From Pseudomonadota bacterium (GTDB lineage: Bacteria; Pseudomonadota; Alphaproteobacteria; Rhizobiales; Rhizobiaceae), in contig JAEYTV010000052.1 of assembly GCA_023433855.1 (NCBI GenBank), forward strand, positions 1 to 6,703: 6,703 nt of DNA, given 5' to 3'. Under the pieces are notes generated by a model. That model was given only the letters and a program-made list of their open reading frames with translations. It did no database searches and had not been told where the DNA came from. The number at the start of each line of letters is the position of its first letter. Position 1 is the first letter of the stretch. The position numbers were made by a program, and so were the translations under genes. Shown piece by piece: positions 1 to 6,500 of this stretch.

Positions 1-160
1 CTCCGAGGACGCTCGCCAGGCCCATGAGCCAGCCAGCCGCGACCAGGTCGATCCCCAGTTCGTCTCGCAGCAGGGGAATGGCCGGCGGGACTTTGCCGAC
101 GTGCAGCGCGGCGGCGATCCCGCCCATAACGGCAATCGCGATATGTCCCCAGCGTGTCAT
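1..160 (-). CDS. Major facilitator superfamily transporter, N-terminal fragment (cut by window edge)
   Basis: Reading leftward from the ATG at 158-160, 53 codons stay open to the window edge, so the protein is truncated by the window and not by mutation. The visible part has a short polar start (MTRWGH), a first membrane helix of small and hydrophobic residues, the segment GKVPPAIPLLRDELGIDL after it, and the start of a second helix (VAAGWLMGLASVLG). The pattern 'helix 1 - PPA.P.LR.ELG - AGW' is typical of the N-terminus of MFS exporters and uptake carriers of the CynX/NimT-like type. This points to a 12-helix inner-membrane carrier, but the substrate cannot be told. The chosen start has GGAG eight bases upstream. 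An in-frame ATG at 197-199 would add 13 residues but lacks a ribosome site. The gene runs in the same direction as the LysR gene upstream, 117 bases away, and could be co-transcribed with it. Confidence 0.72.
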   Translation of the reverse strand, partial: MTRWGHIAIAVMGGIAAALHVGKVPPAIPLLRDELGIDLVAAGWLMGLASVLG

Positions 161-241
161 GTCCGGCGCTCCGTCGTGCAGTCGCCGGAGGCTTACCATC
201 CCGACGTCGCGCGCGGTATTAGATCCCCGTATCGAGCATAA

Positions 242-270
242 CTTATCTGACCTGCCCCGATGGATGGCAA
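242..270 (-). promoter_or_regulatory. Candidate promoter for the MFS gene
   Basis: On the minus strand TTGCCA (265-270, five of six matches to a sigma-70 -35 box) is followed after exactly 17 bases by GATAAG (242-247, four of six matches to a -10 box). It lies just beyond the LysR stop codon and about 80 bases before the MFS start. No terminator hairpin with a T run is visible between the two genes, so read-through from the LysR gene is also possible. The call rests on motif matching alone. Confidence 0.28.
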
Positions 271-277
271 ACGCGCA

Positions 278-1213
278 TCAACTGGCCTGGCGCAGCGGCT
301 CGCGGTTTTCCTCGGTCTTCAGGCTCTGCACCAGCTTGGCGAGCCAATCGACGAAAACCCGTACCTTGTTGCTGAGGTGCCGCGTCTGCGGATAGACGAT
401 GTAGATCGGCAGGGAGTCACATTGCCATTCGGGAAGGACCTGGACCAACTTGCCGCTCTCGACCGCTTCGCGCACCATGAATCGGGGCGATCGAGCGACG
501 CCGAGTCCGGAAAGCGCTGCGTTGACATAGCTGCGGGCATCGTTGACGGACAGGATGTAGCGCGGTGTGACCTCGATGGTGTCCTCGTCCCGGCTGAAAC
601 CGATCGGCATAACCCGGCCCAGGTTGGCATTGAGATAGCCGACGGCGTAGTGGTCTTCTTCAAGCGCAGCGGGGTGCTCCGGCACACCAAACTTGCGCAG
701 GTAGGAGGGTGCCGCATAGGTGCACATGCGGATCTCGCCGACTTTGCGCGCGATCAGCGATTGGTCGGTGGGTGTCCCGCCCCGCAGCGCGCAATCCACG
801 TTTTCCGCTATGTAGTCGACTAGGCGGTCTCCGACCCCGATGTCGAGGTGGATTTGCGGATACCGCTGGTGAAAGTCGCAGAGCGCCGGGATGACCAAAA
901 GATCCGCGAAGGCCCCGGACATTTCGACCCGTAGGCGGCCGGACGGCTGCGTCTGCGAGTTCGACATGCTACCGTCCAGTTCATCGAGTTCGGACAGGAT
1001 CTGGACTGCGCGCTCGTAGTAGAGCGCGCCGTCGGTGGTCACCATGACCTTGCGCGTGGTTCGGTTGAGCAGTGTTGTCCGCAGGCGCGCCTCGAGGCTC
1101 TGGACGAGGTTGGTGACAGTGGTCTTCGGCATGTTGAGCGTGGCGGCTGCTCGGGTGAAGTTCCCTGTTTCAACGACGCGAACGAATACTCGCATTGCTG
1201 ACAGTTGGTCCAT
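278..1213 (-). CDS. LysR-type transcriptional regulator, CrgA/DmlR-like, divergent to the efflux operon
   Basis: This is a complete 311-residue DNA-binding regulator, a normal length for the family. The N-terminus MDQLSAMRVFVRVVETGNFT, the helix-turn-helix at about residues 18-44 (A22-A24, T31-T34, LEARL) and the wing LLNRTTRKV...T.DG..YYERA are classic LysR features, closest in style to the CrgA/DmlR/AaeR branch. Residues of about 90-300 form the periplasmic-binding-like effector domain (GRLRVEM near its start, then DCALRGG and GLGVARSP). The effector is unknown. The ATG at 1211-1213 has AGGGA eight bases upstream (plus-strand 1222-1226). The gene is divergent from the hydrolase-adaptor-pump operon across 152 bases, the usual arrangement for a LysR regulator that controls its neighbour and itself. 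The organisation resembles ceoR/bpeT next to llpE, although MexT itself belongs to a different LysR branch. The protein shows no broken motif. Confidence 0.93.
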   Translation of the reverse strand: MDQLSAMRVFVRVVETGNFTRAAATLNMPKTTVTNLVQSLEARLRTTLLNRTTRKVMVTTDGALYYERAVQILSELDELDGSMSNSQTQPSGRLRVEMSGAFADLLVIPALCDFHQRYPQIHLDIGVGDRLVDYIAENVDCALRGGTPTDQSLIARKVGEIRMCTYAAPSYLRKFGVPEHPAALEEDHYAVGYLNANLGRVMPIGFSRDEDTIEVTPRYILSVNDARSYVNAALSGLGVARSPRFMVREAVESGKLVQVLPEWQCDSLPIYIVYPQTRHLSNKVRVFVDWLAKLVQSLKTEENREPLRQAS

Positions 1214-1226
1214 CTGGGTCTTCCCT

Positions 1227-1239
1227 GCTGCGGCGCAGC
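1227..1239. repeat. Perfect 6-bp-arm palindrome in the LysR leader
   Basis: GCTGCG and CGCAGC flank a single central G. The element lies immediately upstream of the LysR ribosome-binding site (1222-1226), so it would be in the LysR 5' untranslated RNA if transcription starts near 1242. It could be a small operator that lets a protein block LysR expression. With only one unpaired base it cannot form a hairpin without opening inner pairs. A chance GC-rich palindrome is possible. Confidence 0.35.
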
Positions 1240-1248
1240 ATTATTTGG

Positions 1249-1279
1249 ATTATCGGAACAGTGTTGTCGAAACTGGCAA
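1249..1279 (-). promoter_or_regulatory. Candidate promoter of the LysR gene
   Basis: On the minus strand TTGCCA (1274-1279, five of six -35 matches) precedes GATAAT (1249-1254, five of six -10 matches). The spacer is 19 bases, longer than the ideal 17, which would make the promoter weak. Transcription would begin near 1242, about 30 bases before the LysR start codon. The candidate LysR box at 1257-1280 covers the spacer and -35, which fits negative autoregulation, a common habit of divergent LysR genes. Confidence 0.4.
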
Positions 1280-1280
1280 T
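1257..1280 (+). promoter_or_regulatory. Candidate LysR operator, nod-box/MexT-box-like
   Basis: The plus strand reads AACA, five bases, GTCGAA, four bases, GCAAT. The MexT box as I remember it is ATCA-N5-GTCGAT-N4-ACYAT. Eleven of fifteen defined positions agree and all spacings agree. The left part also contains the 9-bp palindrome AACAGTGTT (1257-1265). It lies midway between the two divergent genes and overlaps the candidate LysR promoter. Relative to the -10 candidate at 1304-1309 its centre falls near -48, plausible for LysR activation. The consensus is recalled, the local regulator is not of the MexT branch, and the match could be partly chance. Confidence 0.35.
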
Positions 1281-1293
1281 CTAGTATGAAATC

Positions 1294-1320
1294 TCTGGAA
1301 TAATAATATCAGGTTCCAGA
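1294..1320 (+). promoter_or_regulatory. Inverted repeat flanking a -10-like element upstream of the hydrolase-like gene
   Basis: The arms TCTGGAA (1294-1300) and TTCCAGA (1314-1320) are exact reverse complements, seven bases each, around an AT-rich 13-base spacer. The spacer contains TAATAT (1304-1309), a reasonable -10 element. No good -35 lies 16-18 bases further up, as expected for a promoter that needs an activator. The repeat may be an operator for the LysR protein or another dimeric regulator. If transcription starts further up (TAGTAT at 1282-1287 is another weak -10), it would instead form a leader hairpin. Confidence 0.42.
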
Positions 1321-1365
1321 TTGGCAGCAAGCGGTCCTCCAAAGAGGGAGGCGCGAGGATTTGTG

Positions 1366-2160
1366 ATGACGGTGCAATGGGAAAATATTGCTTTTGACAG
1401 GTCGGTGAAACCGCCTGTTCCCATGCGTCTTTATGACGGGGCCGCGAGAGGCAAGGCGCCGCCACTTGTGCTCTATCTTCGCGGCGGTGCGTTTCTGGAG
1501 CAGGGCCGGGCTGAGCCTGAACGCCCGATCGGCAAGGCCCTCGCAGAAACCGGGGCCGTGGTGCTGGAGGCCGACTACAGCAGCGTTTCTCACAACGTCT
1601 TCCCCCAGGCGATGGAATGCGCCTTCCTTGCACTGAACTGTCTGGACGGCAGGCGCAAGCAGTTTGGCAGCGTGAAGTCGCAACTGTTTGTTGCCGGTGA
1701 TGAAGCAGGTGGCAATGTCGCGGCGGGTGTGGCGCTGAAAGCGCGTGACCAGATGCCGGGACAGCTCAGCGGTCAGATTCTGCTCTCGCCGATGATCGAC
1801 CCGAGGATGGCCACCAGTTCGTTCCGTGCCGCGGATGAGAGCATGGGCCAGCGTTGGGCGGAAGGCTGGAGCCACTATCTGCGGTCCGCGTGCGGACTCC
1901 AGCATCCTTATGCCGCGCCGAGCCTCTGCTCGCGGCTAACGGGTGTTGCGCCTGCCCTCATTGTGACATCGGAAGATGATCCGTTGAGGGACGAGGTGAT
2001 TGGCTATGCCAAGCGCCTTGCCGAGGCCGGTGTTTCGGTACGGCGAAAGGTCTTCCCGGCTGGTTGTGGCTGGACGGGCATTTACAAGGACGGCAGTGGT
2101 AAATGGATGGAGGGACTTTGCTCCGAGTTTACCGAGTTCGTCCGGCAATTGAGTAAGTAA
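1366..2160 (+). CDS. llpE: LlpE-like alpha/beta-hydrolase-fold protein, catalytically degenerate, first gene of the efflux operon
   Basis: This 264-residue cytoplasmic protein (no signal peptide) resembles hormone-sensitive-lipase-family esterases. Visible landmarks are the strand-loop LYLRGGAF (residues 36-43), where active members have HGG; the nucleophile elbow GDEAGGN (111-117), where active members have GDSAGGN; HPYAAP (180-185); and DDPLRDE (204-210), which retains the acid residue Asp205. In FPAGCGWTGIY (230-240) the usual HGF is replaced. Thus Ser is Glu113, the catalytic His is lost (no His after residue 180), and the oxyanion His is Arg39. The oxyanion motif starts near residue 39, against about 75-85 in typical ~310-residue members, so most of the N-terminal cap is absent. 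The ATG at 1366 has GAGGA six bases upstream; GTG at 1363 is possible. The frame is intact, so this looks like a pseudoenzyme rather than a pseudogene. The symbol rests on position: llpE precedes ceoAB and bpeEF in Burkholderia. Function is unknown; ligand binding is an inference. Confidence 0.82.
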   Translation: MTVQWENIAFDRSVKPPVPMRLYDGAARGKAPPLVLYLRGGAFLEQGRAEPERPIGKALAETGAVVLEADYSSVSHNVFPQAMECAFLALNCLDGRRKQFGSVKSQLFVAGDEAGGNVAAGVALKARDQMPGQLSGQILLSPMIDPRMATSSFRAADESMGQRWAEGWSHYLRSACGLQHPYAAPSLCSRLTGVAPALIVTSEDDPLRDEVIGYAKRLAEAGVSVRRKVFPAGCGWTGIYKDGSGKWMEGLCSEFTEFVRQLSK

Positions 2161-2183
2161 TACGCATATTTGAGAATAAATTG

Positions 2184-2211
2184 CGGTCCTCTCCCAGGAC
2201 CGACAGGAGAG
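2184..2211 (+). promoter_or_regulatory. Intercistronic hairpin with competing anti-Shine-Dalgarno pairing
   Basis: Between the hydrolase-like stop codon and the adaptor start, CGGTCCT (2184-2190) and AGGACCG (2196-2202) form a perfect 7-bp stem with a 5-base loop. No T run follows, so it is not a terminator. The adaptor ribosome site AGGAGAG (2205-2211) starts two bases after the stem. CTCTCC (2189-2194), which spans the end of the left arm and the loop, is the exact complement of GGAGAG (2206-2211). The two pairings exclude each other: the hairpin leaves the ribosome site free and the alternative hides it. Pairing is seen in the sequence; a switching role is inference. Confidence 0.4.
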
Positions 2212-2217
2212 AATACG

Positions 2218-3402
2218 ATGACCTCGAAGATTAAGAACTGGGCCCTGTGGGGCACCGGACTTGGTACGGCTGCGCTGATTGCTTCTGCCTCCGTTTATCT
2301 CGACATGCCGAAAGGCGCCAATGCCGCACCGACCACCGCAGCAGCTCCGGCCCCGGCCGTCCCCGTCACCGTTGCGACGGTCCAGCCGCGCAACATCACA
2401 ACCTGGCAGGAATTTTCCGGGAGGCTGGAAGCGGTTGACCGCGTTCAGATCCGCCCTCGGGTCGCAGGCACGATCCAGTCGGTCCACTTCCGTGAAGGCG
2501 GACTGGTCAACGCCGGCGACCTTCTCGTGACGATTGATCCCGAGCCCTACAGGGCAGCGGTCGCGCAGGCGGAAGGGCAGGTCGCTTCAGCCGAAGCAAG
2601 GGTCGAACTCACCAGGAAGGAACTTGAGCGAGGCAACAACCTCGTCGCCAAGAACACCATTTCCCAAAGCGATCTGGCACAGCGGCAGAGCGCCCAGAGT
2701 GAAGCCCTTGCCAACCTCCAGTCAGCCAGGGCGGCACTGAAGGTGGCGCACCTTAACCTGGGATACACGGAGATCAGGGCGCCCATCTCCGGCCGGGTGG
2801 GCAGGCTGGAGATTACCGTCGGCAATCTGGTTGCCGCGGGCTCTGAGTCCAGTCCCCTGACGACAATCGTTTCCGTAGATCCGATCTACGCGAGCTTCGA
2901 TGCCAGCGAGGATCTGGTGAGCCGCATCCTTTCCCAGCTTACCGCCGAGGATGGTCTTCGGCCGATCGAGCAGGTGCCGGTCGAGGTCCGTACCCTTGCC
3001 GAGGCAGATGCTCCCATCAAGGGGAAGCTGCAGCTCATCGACAACGAGGTAAGTGCGTCGAGCGGGACGATCCGCGCTCGCGCTGTCTTCGACAATCCCG
3101 GTGGCAAGCTGATCCCGGGCCAGTTCGTGCGGGTTCGCATGGGCCAGCCCAAGGCGGAAGACCATCTCCTCATCAGCGAGCGCGCCATTGGAACGGACCA
3201 GGACAAGAAGTTTGTCTTTGTAGTCGATGAAAACAAGACGGTGGCTTCTCGTCAGGTGGAACTAGGTGCAGCGGTGGACGGCATGCGGATCGTTGAAAAG
3301 GGCCTGAATCCCGGAGACCGCATCGTCGTCAACGGCCTCCAGCGCATTCGTCCCGGGGCGGCTGTAGAACCGCAGGAAGAAGCCGCGGTAGCGACCAAGT
3401 AA
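2218..3402 (+). CDS. mexE: MexE/CeoA-type periplasmic adaptor (membrane fusion protein) of an RND efflux pump
   Basis: This 394-residue adaptor should bridge the inner-membrane pump and an outer-membrane TolC-type channel. A basic start (K4, K6) and hydrophobic segment W8-L28 form a signal sequence or anchor. There is no lipobox cysteine, so it is not a lipoprotein; cleavage after GANA (33-36) is possible. An Ala/Pro-rich linker follows, then the first beta/lipoyl half (EFSGRLEAVDRVQIRPRVAG, about 65-84), and a coiled-coil alpha-hairpin at about 110-170 with the tip motif R138-x3-L142-x6-S149, the RLS motif used to dock TolC. The second lipoyl half (APISGRVGR), the beta-barrel (VDPIYASFDASEDL) and the membrane-proximal domain (IDNEVSASSGTIRARAVFDN, IVVNGLQRIRPG) match the MexE subfamily well. 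The ATG at 2218 has AGGAGAG six bases upstream. The gene follows the hydrolase-like gene by 57 bases and precedes the pump gene by 123. The symbol denotes nearest family, not proven orthology. Confidence 0.93.
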   Translation: MTSKIKNWALWGTGLGTAALIASASVYLDMPKGANAAPTTAAAPAPAVPVTVATVQPRNITTWQEFSGRLEAVDRVQIRPRVAGTIQSVHFREGGLVNAGDLLVTIDPEPYRAAVAQAEGQVASAEARVELTRKELERGNNLVAKNTISQSDLAQRQSAQSEALANLQSARAALKVAHLNLGYTEIRAPISGRVGRLEITVGNLVAAGSESSPLTTIVSVDPIYASFDASEDLVSRILSQLTAEDGLRPIEQVPVEVRTLAEADAPIKGKLQLIDNEVSASSGTIRARAVFDNPGGKLIPGQFVRVRMGQPKAEDHLLISERAIGTDQDKKFVFVVDENKTVASRQVELGAAVDGMRIVEKGLNPGDRIVVNGLQRIRPGAAVEPQEEAAVATK

Positions 3403-3404
3403 TA

Positions 3405-3430
3405 CGCTGACCGGCGCAAGCCGGCCAGCG
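3405..3430 (+). promoter_or_regulatory. Intercistronic hairpin with GNRA tetraloop, between adaptor and pump genes
   Basis: Two bases after the adaptor stop codon, CGCTG-A-CCGGC (3405-3415) pairs with GCCGG-C-CAGCG (3420-3430) around the loop GCAA. The stem is five pairs, one A/C mismatch, then five pairs, almost all G-C, capped by a GNRA-type tetraloop. The following bases (CATCCCATTCATTC) have no T run, so simple intrinsic termination is unlikely. A structure of this kind can protect the upstream message from 3' exonucleases and unbalance adaptor and pump levels; that role is inferred. Confidence 0.55.
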
Positions 3431-3454
3431 CATCCCATTCATTCACGCCTGTGT

Positions 3455-3489
3455 CACCTGCAGCCGCCTGGCTGCGGGACGGGTGTTTT
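3455..3489 (+). terminator. Possible leaky terminator/attenuator before the pump gene
   Basis: GCAGCC (3460-3465) pairs exactly with GGCTGC (3470-3475) around the loop GCCT. The stem can be extended by a T-G wobble and two C-G pairs (3457-3459 with 3476-3478). Alternatively CACC (3455-3458) can pair with GGTG (3482-3485), which places TTTT (3486-3489) and the T-rich stretch CCGTTTCTTGTT directly behind the structure. The imperfect stem base and interrupted T run suggest at most partial termination. With the first hairpin it makes the adaptor-pump gap structured. It may instead be only an RNA stability element. Confidence 0.32.
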
Positions 3490-3525
3490 CCGTTTCTTGT
3501 TCAACCCCGGAGAGAGGGCTTTGAC

Positions 3526-6500
3526 ATGAATATCTCGAGGTTTTTTGTCGACAGGCCGGTCTTTGCCGCGGTTTTGTCGATCCTCATCGTGGTGGCCGGC
3601 CTTATCGGCATGCGGGCACTTCCCATTTCGGAATATCCTGAAGTCGTTCCGCCGTCGATCGTTGTGCGGGCCACCTATCCGGGTGCCAATCCGACGGTGA
3701 TCGCCGAAACGGTCGCCACGCCGCTCGAAGAGCAGATCAATGGCGTCGAAGACATGCTTTACATGTCGAGCCAGGCGACGTCAGACGGGGTGCTGACGCT
3801 CACCGTCACCTTCAAGCTTGGAACAGACCCGGACAAGGCTCAGCAGCTCGTCCAGAACCGTGTGTCGCAGGCCGAGCCGCGGCTGCCGTCGGAGGTGCGT
3901 GCCCTCGGCATCACGACGGTCAAGAGTTCGCCCGACTTCATCATGGTGGTCAACCTCGTCTCGACCGGGGGAGCCTACGATATCACCTATCTTCGCAACT
4001 ACGCGACGCTCAACATCCGAGACCGTCTCGCCCGCATCGAAGGCGTAGGCCAGGTGCAGGTCTTCGGCGCAGGCGATTACTCGATGCGCGTCTGGATCGA
4101 TCCCCAGAAGGCAGCCGAGCACGCACTTGCCGCGAGCGATATCTCGAACGCCATCCGGGCCCAGAACATCCAGGCCGCTGCCGGTATCATCGGAGCGTCG
4201 CCGAGCCAGCCCGGCGTGGATCTGCAACTGAACGTGAATGCCCAGGGCCGCCTTCGTACACCGGAGGAATTCGGCAATATCATCGTCAAGAGCGGAGAGA
4301 ACGGGGAGATAACCCGACTTCGGGATGTTGCAAGGATCGAACTCGGCGCTGCCGATTATACACTTCGCTCGCTGCTCGACGGAGAGCCGGCGGTCGCCGT
4401 CGCCGTCCTACAGGCGCCGGGCTCGAATGCCATCGAGATCGCCGATACCGTGCAGGCAACGATGAACGAACTGCAGGAGGCCATGCCTGCGGGCGTTAAA
4501 TACGAGATCGTCTACGACACGACCAAATTCGTCCGCTCGTCGATCGAGAAGGTCGTCGAGACGCTTCTGGAGGCGGTTGCCCTCGTCGTTCTGGTCGTCA
4601 TCCTGTTCCTGCAGACCTGGCGGGCGTCGATCATTCCCTTGATTGCCGTGCCGGTTTCGATCATCGGAACGTTCGGAGTGATGTATGCCTTCGGCTTCTC
4701 GATCAACGCCCTGACGCTGTTTGGGCTGGTTCTGGCAATCGGCATCGTGGTCGACGACGCGATTGTCGTTGTGGAAAACGTAGAACGCAACATCGAGAAC
4801 GGCCTCAGTCCGCGTGATGCAACGTATCGCGCCATGAAGGAGGTCTCGGGACCGATTATTGCGATCGCTCTCGTGCTGGTGGCGGTTTTCGTGCCGCTGG
4901 CCTTCATCAGCGGCCTGTCCGGCCAGTTCTACCGGCAGTTCGCTTTGACGATCGCAATCTCGACCGTCATCTCCGCGATTAATTCGCTGACGCTGTCGCC
5001 GGCACTTGCAGCGCTGCTCCTGAAGGACCATCACGCACCCAAGGACTGGCTGACCCGTTTCATGGACCGGATCTTCGGATGGTTCTTCCGTGGCTTCAAT
5101 CGCGCCTTCGGGGCGGCTTCCAACGGTTATGGCCGTACCGTCGGCGGCCTGCTGAGCCGCAAGAGCTTGGTGATGATCATCTACCTGGCTTTGGTCGGCG
5201 CGACCTACAGCATGTTCAATGCCGTGCCGAGCGGCTTCGTGCCCGCCCAGGACAAGCAGTATCTGATCGGCTTCGCACAGCTTCCCGACGGTGCCACGCT
5301 CGACCGGACGGAAGACGTCATCAAGCGGATGAGCGATATCGCCATGGAACAGCCCGGCGTCGAACACGCCATCGCATTCCCCGGCCTGTCGATCAACGGG
5401 TTCACGATCGGCTCGAACGCTGGCATCGTGTTCGCGGTGCTGGATGATTTCGAGAACCGGAAGACCCCGGAACTCTCAGGCGGTGCCATCGCGATGGCGC
5501 TGAACCAGAAGTATGCTGGCATCCAGGACGCGTTCATCGCCATGTTCCCGCCGCCGCCGGTCAATGGTCTCGGTCAGACGGGTGGGTTCAAGCTGCAGAT
5601 CGAGGATCGCGCAGGATTCGGTTACCAGACGCTCGACGAAGCGGCCAAGGCGGTTCTCGCCAAGGCCTACCAGACGCCGGAGCTCGCAGGGATCTTCTCC
5701 AGCTTCCAGATCAACGTGCCGCAGCTTTACGCCGATCTCGACCGGGCAAAGGCGGAACAACTGGGCGTGTCGGTGACGGACGTGTTCGAGACGCTGCAGA
5801 TCTACCTCGGCTCGCTCTACGTGAATGACTTCAACGCCTTTGGCCGCACCTATAGCGTCCGCGTGCAGGCCGATGCGAAGTTCCGTGCAAAGCCGGAGGA
5901 TATCGGCCAGTTGAAGGTTCGCTCCCAGTCGGGCGAGATGATACCTCTGTCGGCGCTTCTCACGGTGGATGCGCAGACCGGACCAGAGCGTACAACCCGG
6001 TACAACGGTTTCCTCTCGGCCGATATCAATGGTGGTCCGGCACCCGGCTTCTCGTCGGGGCAAGCACAGGCCGCCATCGAGAAGATCCTGGCGGAAACCT
6101 TGCCATCCGGGATCGACTACGAGTGGACGGATCTCACCTACCAGGAGATCCTCGCCGGCAACTCCAGCGTGGTGGTCTTTCCGCTTGCGCTGCTGCTGGT
6201 CTATCTCGTGCTTGCGGCCCAGTATGAAAGCCTCACCTTGCCACTGGCGATCATCATGATTGTTCCGATGGGCGTGCTGGCTGCCATGACGGGGGTCTGG
6301 CTGACCGGTGGAGACAACAACATCTTCACCCAGATCGGGCTCGTGGTGCTGGTGGGACTTTCGGCGAAAAACGCGATCCTGATCGTCGAGTTCGCCCGAG
6401 AGCTGGAGTTCGAAGGACGCACTCCGCTCCAGGCCGCGATTGAGGCGAGCCGCCTGCGTCTGCGCCCGATTCTGATGACCTCCATGGCGTTCATCATGGG

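Noticed and set aside
158..199. Alternative MFS start at 197-199
   Set aside because: In frame but no ribosome site upstream, and it adds 13 polar residues before the first membrane helix.
1321..1365. TTG start giving a 279-residue hydrolase-like protein
   Set aside because: TTG is a weak start without a suitable ribosome site, overlaps the end of the inverted repeat, and the added residues contain the ribosome site of the better ATG at 1366.
1699..1713. Glu113 as an alternative nucleophile, as Asp serves in epoxide hydrolases and haloalkane dehalogenases
   Set aside because: Those enzymes use Asp and still need a catalytic His. Here no His exists after residue 180, so the mechanism is not supported.
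1309..1905. 198-codon minus-strand frame opposite the hydrolase-like gene
   Set aside because: No domain or ribosome site is seen. The opposite frame carries clear family motifs (DPLRDE, HPYAAP).
1366..2160. Hydrolase-like gene as a pseudogene or sequencing error
   Set aside because: The frame is continuous, flanking motifs are intact, and the Ser-to-Glu change sits inside a perfect GDxAGGN context. A frameshift cannot explain the missing His because the reading continues to a sensible C-terminus.
2170..2217. TTG start extending the adaptor by 16 residues
   Set aside because: The extension would translate through the hairpin and the strong AGGAGAG site. The ATG at 2218 gives a normal signal sequence.
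4408..5367. 319-codon open frame on the minus strand inside the pump gene
   Set aside because: It mirrors the pump reading frame, has low-complexity Arg/Asp/Gln/His-rich composition without a recognisable domain, and the sense-strand protein is conserved throughout. It is a shadow of a GC-rich gene.
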